Shown here: one piece after another, positions 34,734-43,578 of the stretch
Layout of the letters: each line of letters starts with the position of its first letter
How positions within the stretch are numbered: the stretch's first letter is position 1
DNA from: Microbacterium sp. TPD7012
GTDB lineage: Bacteria; Actinomycetota; Actinomycetes; Actinomycetales; Microbacteriaceae
Length of the DNA: 64,000 nucleotides
NCBI RefSeq assembly: GCF_003075395.1
Contig: NZ_QDFV01000005.1
Span: forward strand, 278,797 to 342,796
Direction: 5' to 3'
The notes under the pieces: model-generated
Databases searched by the model: none
The model's input: only the letters and a program-made list of their open reading frames with translations
What the model was told of the DNA's origin: nothing
Made by a program: the position numbers and the translations under genes

Positions 34734-34798
34734 GGGCTACTTTCCAGACGGTCGATCGACGAGGCGGGCATCGGCGCCTCGGCGCCGGCAGACGGTCG

Positions 34799-35101
34799 TC
34801 ATTCGGAGATCTCGACCCGCGGATCGAAGGCGACGAACCCGGAGAAGTCCTTGCCGACGCGGTCGAACGCCGACGGGTACGGGGTCGGATACGACCACGC
34901 GTAGTCGGTGTGAAGCTGGTCTCCGGCCTGCACCGAGTAGTACTGGGCCGCGCCCTTCCACGGACACGTGTACGGAGTGGGGCTCTCGACGAGCGCACCG
35001 GTCGCGATGGATGCCGGCGGGAAGTACCAGTTTCCCTCGATGCGGGCGAGATCGCTCTCGTCGGCCTCGGCGATCACGGTTCCTGCGAGTACAGCCTTCA
35101 T
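34799..35101 (-). CDS. DUF427 domain protein
   Basis: A 100-aa protein made of one DUF427 domain: VLAGTVIAEADESD, IEGNWYFPPASI, TPYTCPWKGAAQYYSV and the closing AWSYPTPYPSAFDRVGKDFSGFVAFDPRVE. The TCPWKG motif is the family hallmark; function is unknown. GAGGAGG lies before the ATG. It is a single gene 65 bases upstream of the osmoprotectant operon and could be co-transcribed with it. Confidence 0.85.
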   Translation of the reverse strand: MKAVLAGTVIAEADESDLARIEGNWYFPPASIATGALVESPTPYTCPWKGAAQYYSVQAGDQLHTDYAWSYPTPYPSAFDRVGKDFSGFVAFDPRVEISE

Positions 35102-35254
35102 GGTCCTGCCTCCTCAGATGTGGGTTCGAGCGTATAAGACGTGTGCGACATCCGGGTCGGGGTTGCGCGCAGAGCCGTCAATGTGAGAAACAATCCTGGA
35201 TCTGTTCGGTGCCGAGACGACAGCGGATTGCGCGATCGCGCCGCATCCCGCCTG

Positions 35255-36691
35255 TCAGGCGGACTGGCGCCCGTAGCCCTCCAGCAGGCGGAGCCAGATC
35301 TCGCTGATCGTCGGGTACGCCGGCACCGCGTGCCAGAGCCTCTTGATCGGCACCTCTCCGACGATCGCGATCGTGGCGGCCTGCACGAGCTCGGCGACCT
35401 CGGGGCCGACGAACGTCGCACCGAGGATCACGTCGCGCGCGGTGTCAATCACGAGACGCGCCTGACCCTCGAAGCCGTCCTCGTAGACGCTCGCACCGGC
35501 GACCCAGCCGAGGTCGTAGTCGACGACCTCCACCTCGTGCCCCGCCTCGCGGGCCGCGGCTTCGGTGAGTCCGGCGGAGGCGACCTCGGGGAACGAGAAC
35601 GTGACCTGGGGCACGGCGGCGTGATCGGCCGTGGCGACGTGCCGACCCCAGGGGGCGTCGTCGACCTCCTCGCCCTTGGCCCGCGCGGCGATGACGTCTC
35701 CGGCCGCCCGCGCCTGGTACTTGCCCTGATGCGTGAGGAGCACGCGGCCCGTCACGTCGCCCACCGCGTAGAGCCAGTCGCTGCCGGGCACGCGCATCGT
35801 GTCATCCGTCTCGATCCAGCGTCCGGGCTCGAGCCCCACGGTCTCCAGACCGATGTCGCGGTTGTGCGCCGAGCGGCCGGTCGCCGCGAGCACCTCGCTC
35901 GCGATGATCTCCTCGCCGCCCTCCAGCGTGATGGTCACGCCGTCATCGCCGCGGCGGACGGAGGTCGTGCCGGTCGAGGTGCGCACGTCGACGCCCAGCT
36001 CCTTCAGTCCGGCCGCCACGCGCTCGCCCGCGAAGGGCTCCATCGTCGAGAGCAGGTCGCCCCGGGCGATCAGCGTCACGGTCGACCCGAGCGACGCGTA
36101 GACCGTGGCCATCTCGACCGCCACGACGCCGCCGCCGATGACCGCGAGGCTCTTCGGCAGCTCCTCGGCGCTCGTCGCCTCGCGACTGGTCCACGGAGCG
36201 GCTTCGCGCAGCCCGTCGATCGGCGGGATCACCGCTTCCGACCCGGTGCTGATCGCGACCGCGTGACGGGCGCGCAGCACGCGCGTGCCGCCGTCGGCAT
36301 CCGTCACGGTGACCTCGCGCTCACCGGTGAGGCGGCCGAAGCCGCGGGCGAGGTCGATACCGGCCGAGTCGAGCCACTTGACCTGGCCGTCGTCCGACCA
36401 GTTGCTGGTGAAGGAGTCGCGGCGGTCGAACACCGCACGCACGTCGAGGGTGCCGGTCACCGCCTGCGACGCTCCGCCCACGTGCTGCGCGGCACGCAGG
36501 GCCTGGGCCGGACGCAGCAGCGCCTTCGAGGGCATGCACGCCCAGTACGAGCACTCGCCTCCGACGAGCTCGCTCTCCACGATGATCGCGGTGAGTCCGC
36601 CCTGCACGGCGCGGTCCGCGACGTTCTCGCCCACGGCACCTCCGCCCAGGACGATCAGGTCGTACTCGTCGGTCTTCTCGGCAGCAGTCAT
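35255..36691 (-). CDS. FAD-dependent pyridine nucleotide-disulfide oxidoreductase
   Basis: A 478-aa flavoprotein of the dihydrolipoamide dehydrogenase/mercuric reductase class. FAD-binding GGGAVGEN (16-23), redox pair Cys47-Cys52 in GGECSYWACMPSK, NAD(P)-binding IGGGVVAVEMA, second FAD motif WLYAVGDVTGR. The C-terminal interface is present, but the usual His-Pro-...-Glu acid/base site reads HAVPAYPTISE, slightly spaced, so the true substrate may not be lipoamide. No lipoyl enzyme genes are adjacent. Confidence 0.85.
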   Translation of the reverse strand: MTAAEKTDEYDLIVLGGGAVGENVADRAVQGGLTAIIVESELVGGECSYWACMPSKALLRPAQALRAAQHVGGASQAVTGTLDVRAVFDRRDSFTSNWSDDGQVKWLDSAGIDLARGFGRLTGEREVTVTDADGGTRVLRARHAVAISTGSEAVIPPIDGLREAAPWTSREATSAEELPKSLAVIGGGVVAVEMATVYASLGSTVTLIARGDLLSTMEPFAGERVAAGLKELGVDVRTSTGTTSVRRGDDGVTITLEGGEEIIASEVLAATGRSAHNRDIGLETVGLEPGRWIETDDTMRVPGSDWLYAVGDVTGRVLLTHQGKYQARAAGDVIAARAKGEEVDDAPWGRHVATADHAAVPQVTFSFPEVASAGLTEAAAREAGHEVEVVDYDLGWVAGASVYEDGFEGQARLVIDTARDVILGATFVGPEVAELVQAATIAIVGEVPIKRLWHAVPAYPTISEIWLRLLEGYGRQSA

Positions 36692-37000
36692 GTCGCACCT
36701 CTCCGTCGCCCAGTCTCGCTCAAGAGCAACGTCGAGTCACGGGTGAGTTGTTCCCTGGAGCACGGTACGGATGTCGGGAGATCGGACGGATGCCGGGGCG
36801 GACCGCGGCCTGTCGCCCGGCATCATCGGTACTCGGGTACGTTGACGGGCACGGCCTCCAACTTCTGGGGGCGCCCTGTGCCTGGACCGGGCCGAACAAC
36901 ACTCTCTACACCTACCAGGGCGGCTAGTTGCACCGGGGGAAGGGGTTTGGTCGGACCTCACCCCGTCTCTCGCGAACCGTCATATGAAGAAGGGACTGGG
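36692..37000. other. Intergenic boundary region of the accessory block
   Basis: About 300 bases without a convincing gene. Base composition and codon structure change here: the sequence left of it is uniformly GC-rich coding DNA, and that on the right is mixed. A short open tail (about 36832-36927) ending TYQGG-stop has no start or family character. AGGGACTGGG precedes the next ATG at 37001. No tRNA, integrase or flanking direct repeat was recognised. Confidence 0.4.
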
Positions 37001-37450
37001 ATGACGACGAACGAGCAGGACATCTCGGCCGAGCTGAGACGACTCATCGCGATGGAGCACATTTCAGAGGATTCTCTGCATTCCTTGACGCAGATTTCGC
37101 GAGGAAAGCTCCAGGCTTTCCTGAGAGAAGACTCTCCGAGTTATCGCGGGCTGACGGTAGATGAGCAGCCTCTTTCACCGGACGAAAACGGTCGCATTGC
37201 AGTTCTGGTTGCGCAACTGACATACGGACTCGACCTCGACGATGACGAGCGTCTTCGAGCGATCATGGAGTCGCTGACGACCGAGTGCAACCTCACTGTT
37301 CACAACATCGCCAACCTCACAGGGCTGGATGTCGGAGACCTCGAGATCTGCCTCAATGCTCCCCGGTCGCTTCCGGCCGAGACAAAGTACGCGATTGCTT
37401 TGAGGACCTCTTACCTCATCAGCGCGGCCACTCAGGCACGCGCACGTTAG
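37001..37450 (+). CDS. Small helix-turn-helix-like protein
   Basis: A 149-aa cytosolic protein, family not recognised. Two segments look like repeated helix-turn-helix units: EHISEDSLHSLTQISRGKLQ (about 18-37) and LTVHNIANLTGLDVGDLEI (about 105-123). The middle is acidic. AGGGA lies before the ATG. Codon use is less GC-biased than in genes to its left, in keeping with the accessory block. It could be a regulator; no partner gene is clear. Confidence 0.6.
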   Translation: MTTNEQDISAELRRLIAMEHISEDSLHSLTQISRGKLQAFLREDSPSYRGLTVDEQPLSPDENGRIAVLVAQLTYGLDLDDDERLRAIMESLTTECNLTVHNIANLTGLDVGDLEICLNAPRSLPAETKYAIALRTSYLISAATQARAR

Positions 37451-37669
37451 AGAGAGAAACGCCCGTCTCAGAGTTTGTGCTGCCGGGCTCAATCGCTTGG
37501 ATCGCCTCACGCACAGACGCTGTCGCGAGGACGCGTCGCCAAGAGTGTCATGTCTCGTGGCAGCGGGCACTCGGTCGTCCGCCTCGGATGCCTCACGAAC
37601 CGATCCGTTCGTGGGGTGAGAGCGGCGCGCCACAGCGGCGGCCGGACACTCCCCGCTAAGGTCGCCCCC

Positions 37670-37918
37670 ATGGGCATCTGGCTACCTGCCGTCATCGCGC
37701 TGACCGCAACCGTTATTGGCGCCCTGATCGCGGTGCTCGGAGGCCTTTTCGCAGGATCAGCTCAAGGCCGCCGTGAACACGAGAAGTGGCTCCGCGAGAA
37801 GCGCCTGGAGGCGTACGTGCCTGCCGTCGCCTTCCTCACCGACTACGAACATGCCTACGCCGGGCACCACGATCTAAGCGATCGGATCAGCGGAGCAACG
37901 GTGAGCACGTACTGGTAA
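37670..37918 (+). pseudogene. N-terminal fragment of a membrane-anchored hypothetical protein
   Basis: An 82-aa open frame that starts like a common actinobacterial type: one N-terminal membrane helix (IWLPAVIALTATVIGALIAV), then a basic cytosolic helix (GRREHEKWLREKRLEAY). Such proteins usually run to 150-200 aa; here the frame stops soon after with a non-matching end (GATVSTYW). TAAGGT lies 7 bases before the ATG, so it could still be expressed from a leaderless mRNA. I read it as a truncated remnant. Confidence 0.5.
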
Positions 37919-37998
37919 CTGGCTCCGACTCCAGCGTGCATGGCGAATCCGTCAGTGCACTGAGTTTCCGCGCCGGCGGGTTGCGTTTTGGCGCCGCC

Positions 37999-38628
37999 TC
38001 AATGGGGCGCGTTGTCGTTATCTCGCCCCGCGTCAGTAGCTTGGGGCTTCTTGGTATCGAAAGTGACAGCGATCCCACGAGCGCGAACCTTCTCCACAGC
38101 CGCTGCAAGTGCTTCCTGTGTGCTTTCGTCATTGCGAATGGGAGGGGTGACGATGAGCCCGGTTCCGTCATCCGTGAGCGTGACGCTCATTCCAGCGAAA
38201 TCTGATACTGACTGAGTCAGTTCCATAGCGGCCGCCATGACCTCTTCGCGGCTATGTGCCGACTGGATGATCTCTAGATTGATGCCCTGGGCTGCGGCCT
38301 GGGGAGCCAATTCGATAAGTTCCGGTGGGACTTCGCCGTTCCAGGTGACGGCGTATCGCTTCTCTGAGACTTCGATCTGACCTGTGACCATGTGGCCGGC
38401 CGTGCCTTGTGCCGAGATCTGCGAAACGTGATCGGCTAGCGCCAAGTACGGCTCCTGCGCAGCTTGGCGCGCAGCCTCCTCAGGAGTGAGCTCCGATCCA
38501 TTTTCTGGAGGAGTGTCCTTGAGGTCGGCAGATGCTGATGGTGAGGAGGTAGCGGCGACGGCCACACTGCTGCCAAACAGCATGAGTCCGAAAGCCGCCG
38601 TTACGGCGACCCATCGAGAAGCCCTCAT
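37999..38628 (-). CDS. Secreted hypothetical protein
   Basis: A 209-aa protein with a clear signal peptide (RASRWVAVTAAFGLMLFGSSVAVA, then Ala-Thr cleavage region). The mature part has no recognised domain; it alternates Glu/Ala-rich helices with beta segments (KRYAVTWNGEVPPELIELAP, MSVTLTDDGTGLIVTPPI) and resembles the pre-catalytic portion of secreted S1-type proteases without the catalytic domain. Start at 38628 is supported by GAGGAG 7 bases upstream; the in-frame codon at 38655 lacks one. Confidence 0.6.
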   Translation of the reverse strand: MRASRWVAVTAAFGLMLFGSSVAVAATSSPSASADLKDTPPENGSELTPEEAARQAAQEPYLALADHVSQISAQGTAGHMVTGQIEVSEKRYAVTWNGEVPPELIELAPQAAAQGINLEIIQSAHSREEVMAAAMELTQSVSDFAGMSVTLTDDGTGLIVTPPIRNDESTQEALAAAVEKVRARGIAVTFDTKKPQATDAGRDNDNAPH

Positions 38629-38828
38629 CGCATTCTCCTCATCGCCGAATGGCACAGTTTGATGCGCGAATGTTACCTCATCGCTCCTGATTTGCTATTC
38701 CTGCGATGGCGGGAGGGTGCTGACGCAGTCGCTCGCTCATTCAAACGACTGGGCGATCAGGTGACAAGGCCCCCACCTCGAAGATTGGTTGTCGGTGGTG
38801 TCCGCAAGCGAATCGGTCCGGGAGAAGA

Positions 38829-39191
38829 CCCCCAAAGACGCCGCACTTCCTCCACGGCGACGGGCTGCTCTTCGCAGCAGGCCTCACCTGGTCGATGGAG
38901 CTCGCGAACGGGCAGCGGTCTCGGCGTTTCGTCGTCATCACCCGAGAGGCACGAGACGCCAGCGGCGAGGTGCACGACCGGATGCCCGCATGCCTCACCC
39001 CTGACACCTGGGATGCGTGGCTCACGCCGGAGAAGCTCACCGGTGAGCGGAAGGTGGAGACTCTCGCCTTGCTCGAGCACACCTCCGCCGACGTCGCCGC
39101 CCCCATCACCGAGCACATCGTCGACCGCAAGGTCAGCAACTCCCGCACAGTTGACCCCACCGGCCCGACGCTGCTCGAACCCGTCTTATAA
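38829..39191 (+). pseudogene. SOS-response-associated peptidase (SRAP/YedK-like), C-terminal fragment
   Basis: The frame encodes the second half of an SRAP (HMCES/YedK) protein: KTPHFLHGDGLLFAAGLTW, RRFVVITREARDASGEVHDRMP, and CLTPDTWDAWLTPEKL. The catalytic His context HDRMP remains, but the N-terminus with the DNA-crosslinking Cys2 and the active-site Asn/Glu region is missing. No start with a ribosome site precedes the preserved part; the nearest ATG (38895) lies inside the domain. This is a remnant. Confidence 0.7.
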
Positions 39192-39279
39192 GCAGCGGGC
39201 GCGCCCCCCAAGGTAGTAGCAGACGAGGTAACCCACCTGGCCGCATCATCATGGCCGTGGTCGGAGGGCGATCCTCTGC

Positions 39280-39855
39280 ATGTATATCGTGAGAGGTGTG
39301 TCCGGTCACACTTACTCTGAACCCTGGTCAACGCGTGTATTACTGGTGTGTGCAGCGCTGAGCGTCGCACACGTACTCATCCACCTTGCGACCGTTCCGC
39401 TCCTCACGGGGCTCGCACCGCTCGCACCGCCCGCTTACGCACTGGTGGCGGGGTTGCACAGCGTGATGCCGTTTCTGGCTCGTCGAGTCACGGGAGTGTC
39501 TGGGTCGGCGATCGTCACCAGCGGTATAGCGGCGGTCCTGGTCGCGCCGACGAGCTCGTCGGGGTTGATTGCGGCGATTCCAGTTGTATTGGCCGGATGT
39601 GTGATCGATCTGATGTTGTGGCGCTCTCAGCGAAGCCGGATCTCGGAGTGGCGCTACGTCGCCGCTGCCGGTGCTGCTGGCGTTGTCCTTTTCGTGGTGT
39701 CCCTTGCTGTGTTCTCGCCCGCACATCTCACACCGGTGATGATCATCGGCACTTTGACCGGCCGCCTATTGGGGGAGGGCGGCGCTGTCGTAATCTCTCG
39801 CCTCCTAGCGGGAGGCCTCGCTCGAGCAGGAGTGGGGCGTCCAGCGGGGGACTAG
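39280..39855 (+). CDS. Multi-pass membrane protein of unknown family
   Basis: A 191-aa hydrophobic protein with about five to six helices (LLVCAALSVAHVLIHLATVP, LIAAIPVVLAGCVIDLMLW, VVLFVVSLAVFSPAH, TPVMIIGTLTGRLLGEG). The size and helix pattern resemble S-components of ECF-type vitamin transporters, but I see no diagnostic motif. The ribosome site GGAGGG is 13 bases before the ATG, so a later in-frame start is possible. It is convergent with tatA, 8 bases apart. Confidence 0.6.
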   Translation: MYIVRGVSGHTYSEPWSTRVLLVCAALSVAHVLIHLATVPLLTGLAPLAPPAYALVAGLHSVMPFLARRVTGVSGSAIVTSGIAAVLVAPTSSSGLIAAIPVVLAGCVIDLMLWRSQRSRISEWRYVAAAGAAGVVLFVVSLAVFSPAHLTPVMIIGTLTGRLLGEGGAVVISRLLAGGLARAGVGRPAGD

Positions 39856-39862
39856 GTTCTCG

Positions 39863-40093
39863 CTACTGCCGATCAGCCGCGGACGGAGTCCCTGGGCCTC
39901 TGCCCGTGTCGGTTTTGACGGATGACGGGCTGTCGTCGTCGTCTTCTTCTTTCATGGCTTTCATTTCGCCCTTGAAGACGCGGGCCGACTGGCCCATGCT
40001 CTTCGCGAGCGCCGGCAGCTTCGCAGCACCGAACAGAAGGAGGATCACGGCGAGCACGATGAGCAGGTGCCAGCCTTGCATTCCAGCGAACAT
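39863..40093 (-). CDS. tatA: Twin-arginine translocase TatA/E-family protein
   Basis: A 76-aa protein with the TatA layout: short N-terminal helix (WHLLIVLAVILLLFG), hinge AAKLPALAKSMG, amphipathic helix (QSARVFKGEMKAMKEED) and a charged, Ser/Pro-rich tail. It pores the membrane for folded Tat substrates. It is likely an extra TatA, since no tatC or tatB is adjacent. The next leftward gene upstream (40556-41164) encodes a protein with a twin-arginine signal, a suggestive pairing. AGGAAATCG precedes the ATG. Confidence 0.85.
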   Translation of the reverse strand: MFAGMQGWHLLIVLAVILLLFGAAKLPALAKSMGQSARVFKGEMKAMKEEDDDDSPSSVKTDTGRGPGTPSAADRQ

Positions 40094-40555
40094 ATCGATT
40101 TCCTGTCTTCGGTGAGCGATGCATCGAGCCTACGGTTCGGGATCGGCCCATGTCTCCCGATCAGAGGTGCTATTCGGAACGCCGTGATGCGAGCTCGTAC
40201 GCAGATTCTCAGAATTGGAGCGAGTCACGCACGTTCCTGCTAGGGGAGCGAGAGCATACGTGACCCGCACGGTGTGCCGTGCGCGCACCGCAATTGGAGA
40301 CTAGGGAGAGCGCCCTCGGTCCCGCGACATTTCCGAGCGAATTCACCCGCAGGTCATCCCTTGGTTTGCGTGACTATCTCCCGTGGTTGCCGTAAATATA
40401 TGAGTACGCAGGTGTTTCTCAGTTTCCCCAGCTGGCCTTGCGATCCCACGGGTAGGGGTCCGTCGTCTCACGAGGAAGACGACGGACCATGGGGATAGAG
40501 ATAGGCATCTGCACGGAGCGAGGTTCGACGCTTGGCTGAGCTCGCGAACGTGGCT
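40094..40555. other. Intergenic region upstream of tatA
   Basis: No gene is supported. It holds the terminator of the 40556 gene (40457-40488), a possible copy of the island motif as TTCACCC at 40342-40348, and AT-rich stretches (CGTAAATATATGAG near 40390). tatA is probably transcribed from within it. Confidence 0.5.
40457..40488 (-). terminator. Terminator after the Tat-signal protein gene
   Basis: GGTCCGTCGTCT (40457-40468) and AGACGACGGACC (40477-40488) form a perfect 12-bp stem with an 8-base loop, about 70 bases past the leftward stop codon at 40556. Confidence 0.65.
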
Positions 40556-41164
40556 TCAGGGCACTCGAGAGCCTGATGTCTTTTCGCTGAGGAACTCGGA
40601 TGAGAGTGACGTGTTCACGTACGTTGGCTCGAGCGGGCCACCTGCTGAGGGGAGGAGCCAAACGACAGGCAAAGGCACGAGGTTCTCACTGCCGTTGAGC
40701 ACACCGCTGTACGTGTACTGGGCAGAGCCTGATGTTCCTGCAGCGGGTGCCGCGCCGATGCGTGACCAGCCGTTGAGTGCGCGTTCGTCCAGGCGGTAGC
40801 TGGCGGGTGACGGAACACCGTTACCCGCTCCCCATTGGACGGTCACTGTGATGAGTCCGGAGCGGTAGGTGCCGGCAGGGACGCTTTCACCAGTATCACC
40901 ATTGAAGGCGTTGAAGCCGACATTCTGGCCCGTGTTCACCTGCACCCTGTTGGGTTGCGTGACCGTCCAGGTTTGCACGGAGGTGCCCCCCTGCCACACC
41001 GAGAGTCCTCCACCCGGCGCAGGCTGTGGCTCCGGGACGCTCGCGGCCGCGAGCGGTGTCGATACCGCAAGGGCGACGACTGGAACTGACCATGCCGCCG
41101 CTTTCACGACTGTGCGACGAGCGATGGAGTGCTGCTCCCGCTTAGGTTCTTCCAAAATGCCCAT
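40556..41164 (-). CDS. Exported hypothetical protein with twin-arginine signal
   Basis: A 202-aa protein. Residues about 12-38 form a Tat-type signal: ARRTVVKAAAWSVPVVALAV followed by STPLAAAS, nearly the same as in the repeat protein at 49623. The mature part is rich in Gly, Ser, Thr and Trp and is predicted all-beta (VTQPNRVQVNTGQNVGFNAF, LITVTVQWGAGNG, AQYTYSGVLNGSENLVPLPV). No family recognised. AGGAGA lies 7 bases before ATG 41164; a strong leader hairpin lies at 41199-41233 and operator-like repeats at 41355-41378. Confidence 0.7.
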   Translation of the reverse strand: MGILEEPKREQHSIARRTVVKAAAWSVPVVALAVSTPLAAASVPEPQPAPGGGLSVWQGGTSVQTWTVTQPNRVQVNTGQNVGFNAFNGDTGESVPAGTYRSGLITVTVQWGAGNGVPSPASYRLDERALNGWSRIGAAPAAGTSGSAQYTYSGVLNGSENLVPLPVVWLLPSAGGPLEPTYVNTSLSSEFLSEKTSGSRVP

Positions 41165-41198
41165 GATGAATCTCCTGTAGTGATTACACCGGCGCAGC

Positions 41199-41233
41199 AA
41201 TGAGGGCGTGTCGCGCGTCGACACGCCCTCATT
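41199..41233 (-). promoter_or_regulatory. Leader hairpin upstream of the Tat-signal protein gene
   Basis: AATGAGGGCGTGTCG (41199-41213) and CGACACGCCCTCATT (41219-41233) form a perfect 15-bp stem with a 5-base loop, ending 34 bases before the start codon. It is too far (about 160 bases) from the preceding gene to be a simple terminator, and its position matches the hairpins before the paralogous membrane genes. Confidence 0.6.
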
Positions 41234-41354
41234 AGGCGGGTGGGTGCTGATTGACGAAGCATTCTCGCTGTGGTCACTGGCGATCGTGGCCAGCGCCTAG
41301 ACGTCATCGACGCTAACAATGGAAATGCCAGACCAGTCACGATCTAGAGGAGGA

Positions 41355-41378
41355 TCACCCGGGTGAGACCCAGGTGAA
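41355..41378. promoter_or_regulatory. Candidate island operator, site I
   Basis: Read leftward, this holds TTCACC and TCACCC spaced 11 bases (CACC to CACC), ending in the 12-bp palindrome TCACCCGGGTGA (41355-41366). It lies about 190 bases upstream of the Tat-signal gene. The same elements recur at sites II and III. Confidence 0.5.
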
Positions 41379-41392
41379 TTCAGGGGCCGCTC

Positions 41393-41623
41393 TTAGGACG
41401 CGAGTAGATGGAGGATCGTTGTGATGGTCTCTGCGCTCGTTGTGAGGTCGTAGTGGTGAACGAACCCGCGGCTGTCTTCAATCGTCATGGCAACCTGCAC
41501 TCTCTCGCTGGTGAAGGTGTCCTGGTTTGTGGCGATGGTTGACGGGTGCAAGTGAATGCCTATCTCGAATGTGGTCGGGAGTATTGCCGAGTTCGGGCCG
41601 CCGTCCCCAGGCCGGCGGCCCAA
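41393..41623 (-). CDS. Small hypothetical protein
   Basis: A 76-aa open frame with high GC3, suggesting true coding, but only a TTG start after a close in-frame stop. The end VQVAMTIEDSRGFVHHYDLTTSAETITTILHLL is beta-then-helix. No family recognised. It may be a fragment of a longer lost gene or start at an internal GTG/ATG (about residues 43-46). Confidence 0.35.
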   Translation of the reverse strand: MGRRPGDGGPNSAILPTTFEIGIHLHPSTIATNQDTFTSERVQVAMTIEDSRGFVHHYDLTTSAETITTILHLLAS

Positions 41624-41767
41624 ATCTCAGCCCCAGGCGGAGAGCCCGGCTCCCTCCCCACGAGGTGCCGAGCTCTCCATTGCGCGCTCTCGCGACACCC
41701 CAGGTGCGCGATGACGTGCTCTACCCATGAGACGCGGAAGGTCGCGTGTGATCACGCACCAGGGCGT

Positions 41768-41783
41768 GTGAATCGAGGGTGAA
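41768..41783. promoter_or_regulatory. Candidate island operator, site II
   Basis: The 16 bases are the exact reverse complement of TTCACCCTCGATTCAC found at site III (44457-44472). Read leftward, two TTCAC units are spaced 11 bases. It lies between the 41393 gene and the LuxR gene end, in a ~300-base gap (41624-41921) that otherwise shows no gene. Confidence 0.5.
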
Positions 41784-41921
41784 TTACGATCAGGATTCTC
41801 GGGGCCACTTGAGGCCTCCCTGGATGTTCTCATTGCTCGTCCGTTGTCGTCTCGCCGGGGATCCAGCCATCTGGTCAGAGGGTCGCCGGTCTGCGCAACA
41901 TAGGTGAGCAGGTCATGGCAG

Positions 41922-43499
41922 CTAGAGAAGCCCCAGGTCATGCGCACGGGCCAGGGCTTCGTCACGGTTGTTGACGCCAAGTCGACGGTAGAGCGCCTTG
42001 GCATGGGTCTTCATTGTGTTCACCGACAGGTGTTGCCGTGCGCCGATTTGGCGAAGGGTCAGACCTTGGTCGAGGCCTTGTAACACCAAGACCTGTTGGG
42101 AGGTGAGCCCCGCCGTTTCTGCGTTCGCGGGCAGTATTTCTCGTCGGTCCGGCTCAGTAGCGTTTCCGTCGTCGTGCAGATCACGTCGTGGGATTGACAG
42201 GGTGATGAGTGCCAGACCGTTGGCCTGCGCGGCGGCCTCGAAGTCCGAAGACGCGATCGAGGTTTGAGTGCCGTCACGCAGGAGACTTGTGGCTGTTTGT
42301 ACGGCGAGTGCTTCCACACGCGTTCGGGTGGAGTAGCTATCGCTGAGAGCAGCGGCAGCATAGCGCGAGGCCGCGTCGTAGTCCGCAGCGGCGAGTTCCA
42401 CTCGAGCGCGCGCTACGCGGGTGACAGGGTGCTCTGCGCTGTTGGCCAGTGCGTGTCGAGCGGGGTGCACGCGACCGAGGGAAAGCAAGAGATCAGATTC
42501 AGCCATCTCGAGAAGGGGGCCAAGGGTAGTTCCTTCAACCAGCCACTCGGCGTACCGCTGTCGATCTCGTCGCACATTCTCGACGGCCCCATGTCGATCG
42601 CCCCACGCGAGTGCGAACCGCGCGTGGGCATATGTGACCCCGGGGCCCCAACTCTGCTCAGCGTTGACGGGCTGATCGAGTCTGGCCAAGGCGGTTGCAG
42701 CCTCGGCCTGGTGGAGTTCTTCGGTGGCCACAAGAGCGCGGGCGATGTCCGCGGTGAGGGCTATCCGGGGCTTGAGCCACCCGTGAGCGTGCGGAGACTC
42801 ATCGTGGCGCCGCAGCCAAGTGGCCGCCATAGTCATGTCGCCCGAGAGGGCGAGGAAGAACGCGGATTTCCCCGCAGCGTCGCGTTCGACATGTTCCTTC
42901 CCGGCGCTGGGCCCCCGTTCATAGGCATCGCGAAGAGTGAGAAGCGCACCGGGGATATCGTCGGCGAGTCCTCGCGTGATCCCGGCCTGCAGAAGCGCTA
43001 CGGGGAGACGAGGGGAGATTCTGGCAGGTTGGTGGACCCCCGCTATGTGTCCGAACCTTTCCAGCAACTCAGCAAGCTGCCGGGCGCGCGCAAGACGCCC
43101 CCGCACGCGAAACGCAATCATCCGTACGGCGATGACGCTGAGGAGGCTCAGCGCTCTCGGCGACCGAGCGACCTCGTCGAGGCCCACCAGGTCGTCCCAA
43201 TCGGGTAACACGGCCTCGCCCAACATCCGATCCACCTCGTCTGCCGCCACGTGCAAACGAATATCTCGGATAGCTGCGGCGCGAGCGTCCTGAGCAAACG
43301 CCGGCAACGGGATCACTCGCAGAGCGTCGTCGAGCACCTCGCGAAGATCGTCGAGAAGCATCGACCAATGCGCCCCCACCACCCCCACTGCTCGTGTCCA
43401 ATCCTCCATCGCGAGTGCTTCGCGCAGTTCCGCGACTATCGCACTTGTCGGCGCAATTTCGGCTGAAGGGGCGCTAAGGAGCGAGGGTACGGTCTCCAT
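41922..43499 (-). CDS. LuxR-family transcriptional regulator with helical sensor region
   Basis: A 525-aa protein. The C-terminal ~65 residues are a LuxR helix-turn-helix (LTSQQVLVLQGLDQGLTLRQIGA, LSVNTMKTHAKALYRRLGVNNRDEALARAHDLGLL). The rest is alpha-helical and TPR-like (AAATWLRRHDESPHAHGWLK, ALARLDQPVNAEQSWG), similar to the C-terminal half of LAL/MalT regulators but without a visible ATPase P-loop. AGGAG lies before the ATG. Its position between operator sites II and III makes it a candidate controller of the island. Ligand unknown. Confidence 0.75.
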   Translation of the reverse strand: METVPSLLSAPSAEIAPTSAIVAELREALAMEDWTRAVGVVGAHWSMLLDDLREVLDDALRVIPLPAFAQDARAAAIRDIRLHVAADEVDRMLGEAVLPDWDDLVGLDEVARSPRALSLLSVIAVRMIAFRVRGRLARARQLAELLERFGHIAGVHQPARISPRLPVALLQAGITRGLADDIPGALLTLRDAYERGPSAGKEHVERDAAGKSAFFLALSGDMTMAATWLRRHDESPHAHGWLKPRIALTADIARALVATEELHQAEAATALARLDQPVNAEQSWGPGVTYAHARFALAWGDRHGAVENVRRDRQRYAEWLVEGTTLGPLLEMAESDLLLSLGRVHPARHALANSAEHPVTRVARARVELAAADYDAASRYAAAALSDSYSTRTRVEALAVQTATSLLRDGTQTSIASSDFEAAAQANGLALITLSIPRRDLHDDGNATEPDRREILPANAETAGLTSQQVLVLQGLDQGLTLRQIGARQHLSVNTMKTHAKALYRRLGVNNRDEALARAHDLGLL

Positions 43500-43578
43500 G
43501 CTTTTTTGCTCTCCTGAAGAGGGTCGGCGCTCGGCAGCGATTCGGGTGCTGCGAGCTCGAAGGGCAAGAACGAAGGGT

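Noticed and set aside
36832..36927. Open tail ending TYQGG as the end of a real gene
   Set aside because: No start, no ribosome site and no recognisable family; too short to support.
40274..40498. 74-codon plus-strand frame upstream of tatA
   Set aside because: It spans a terminator hairpin, has no ribosome site and mixed codon bias.
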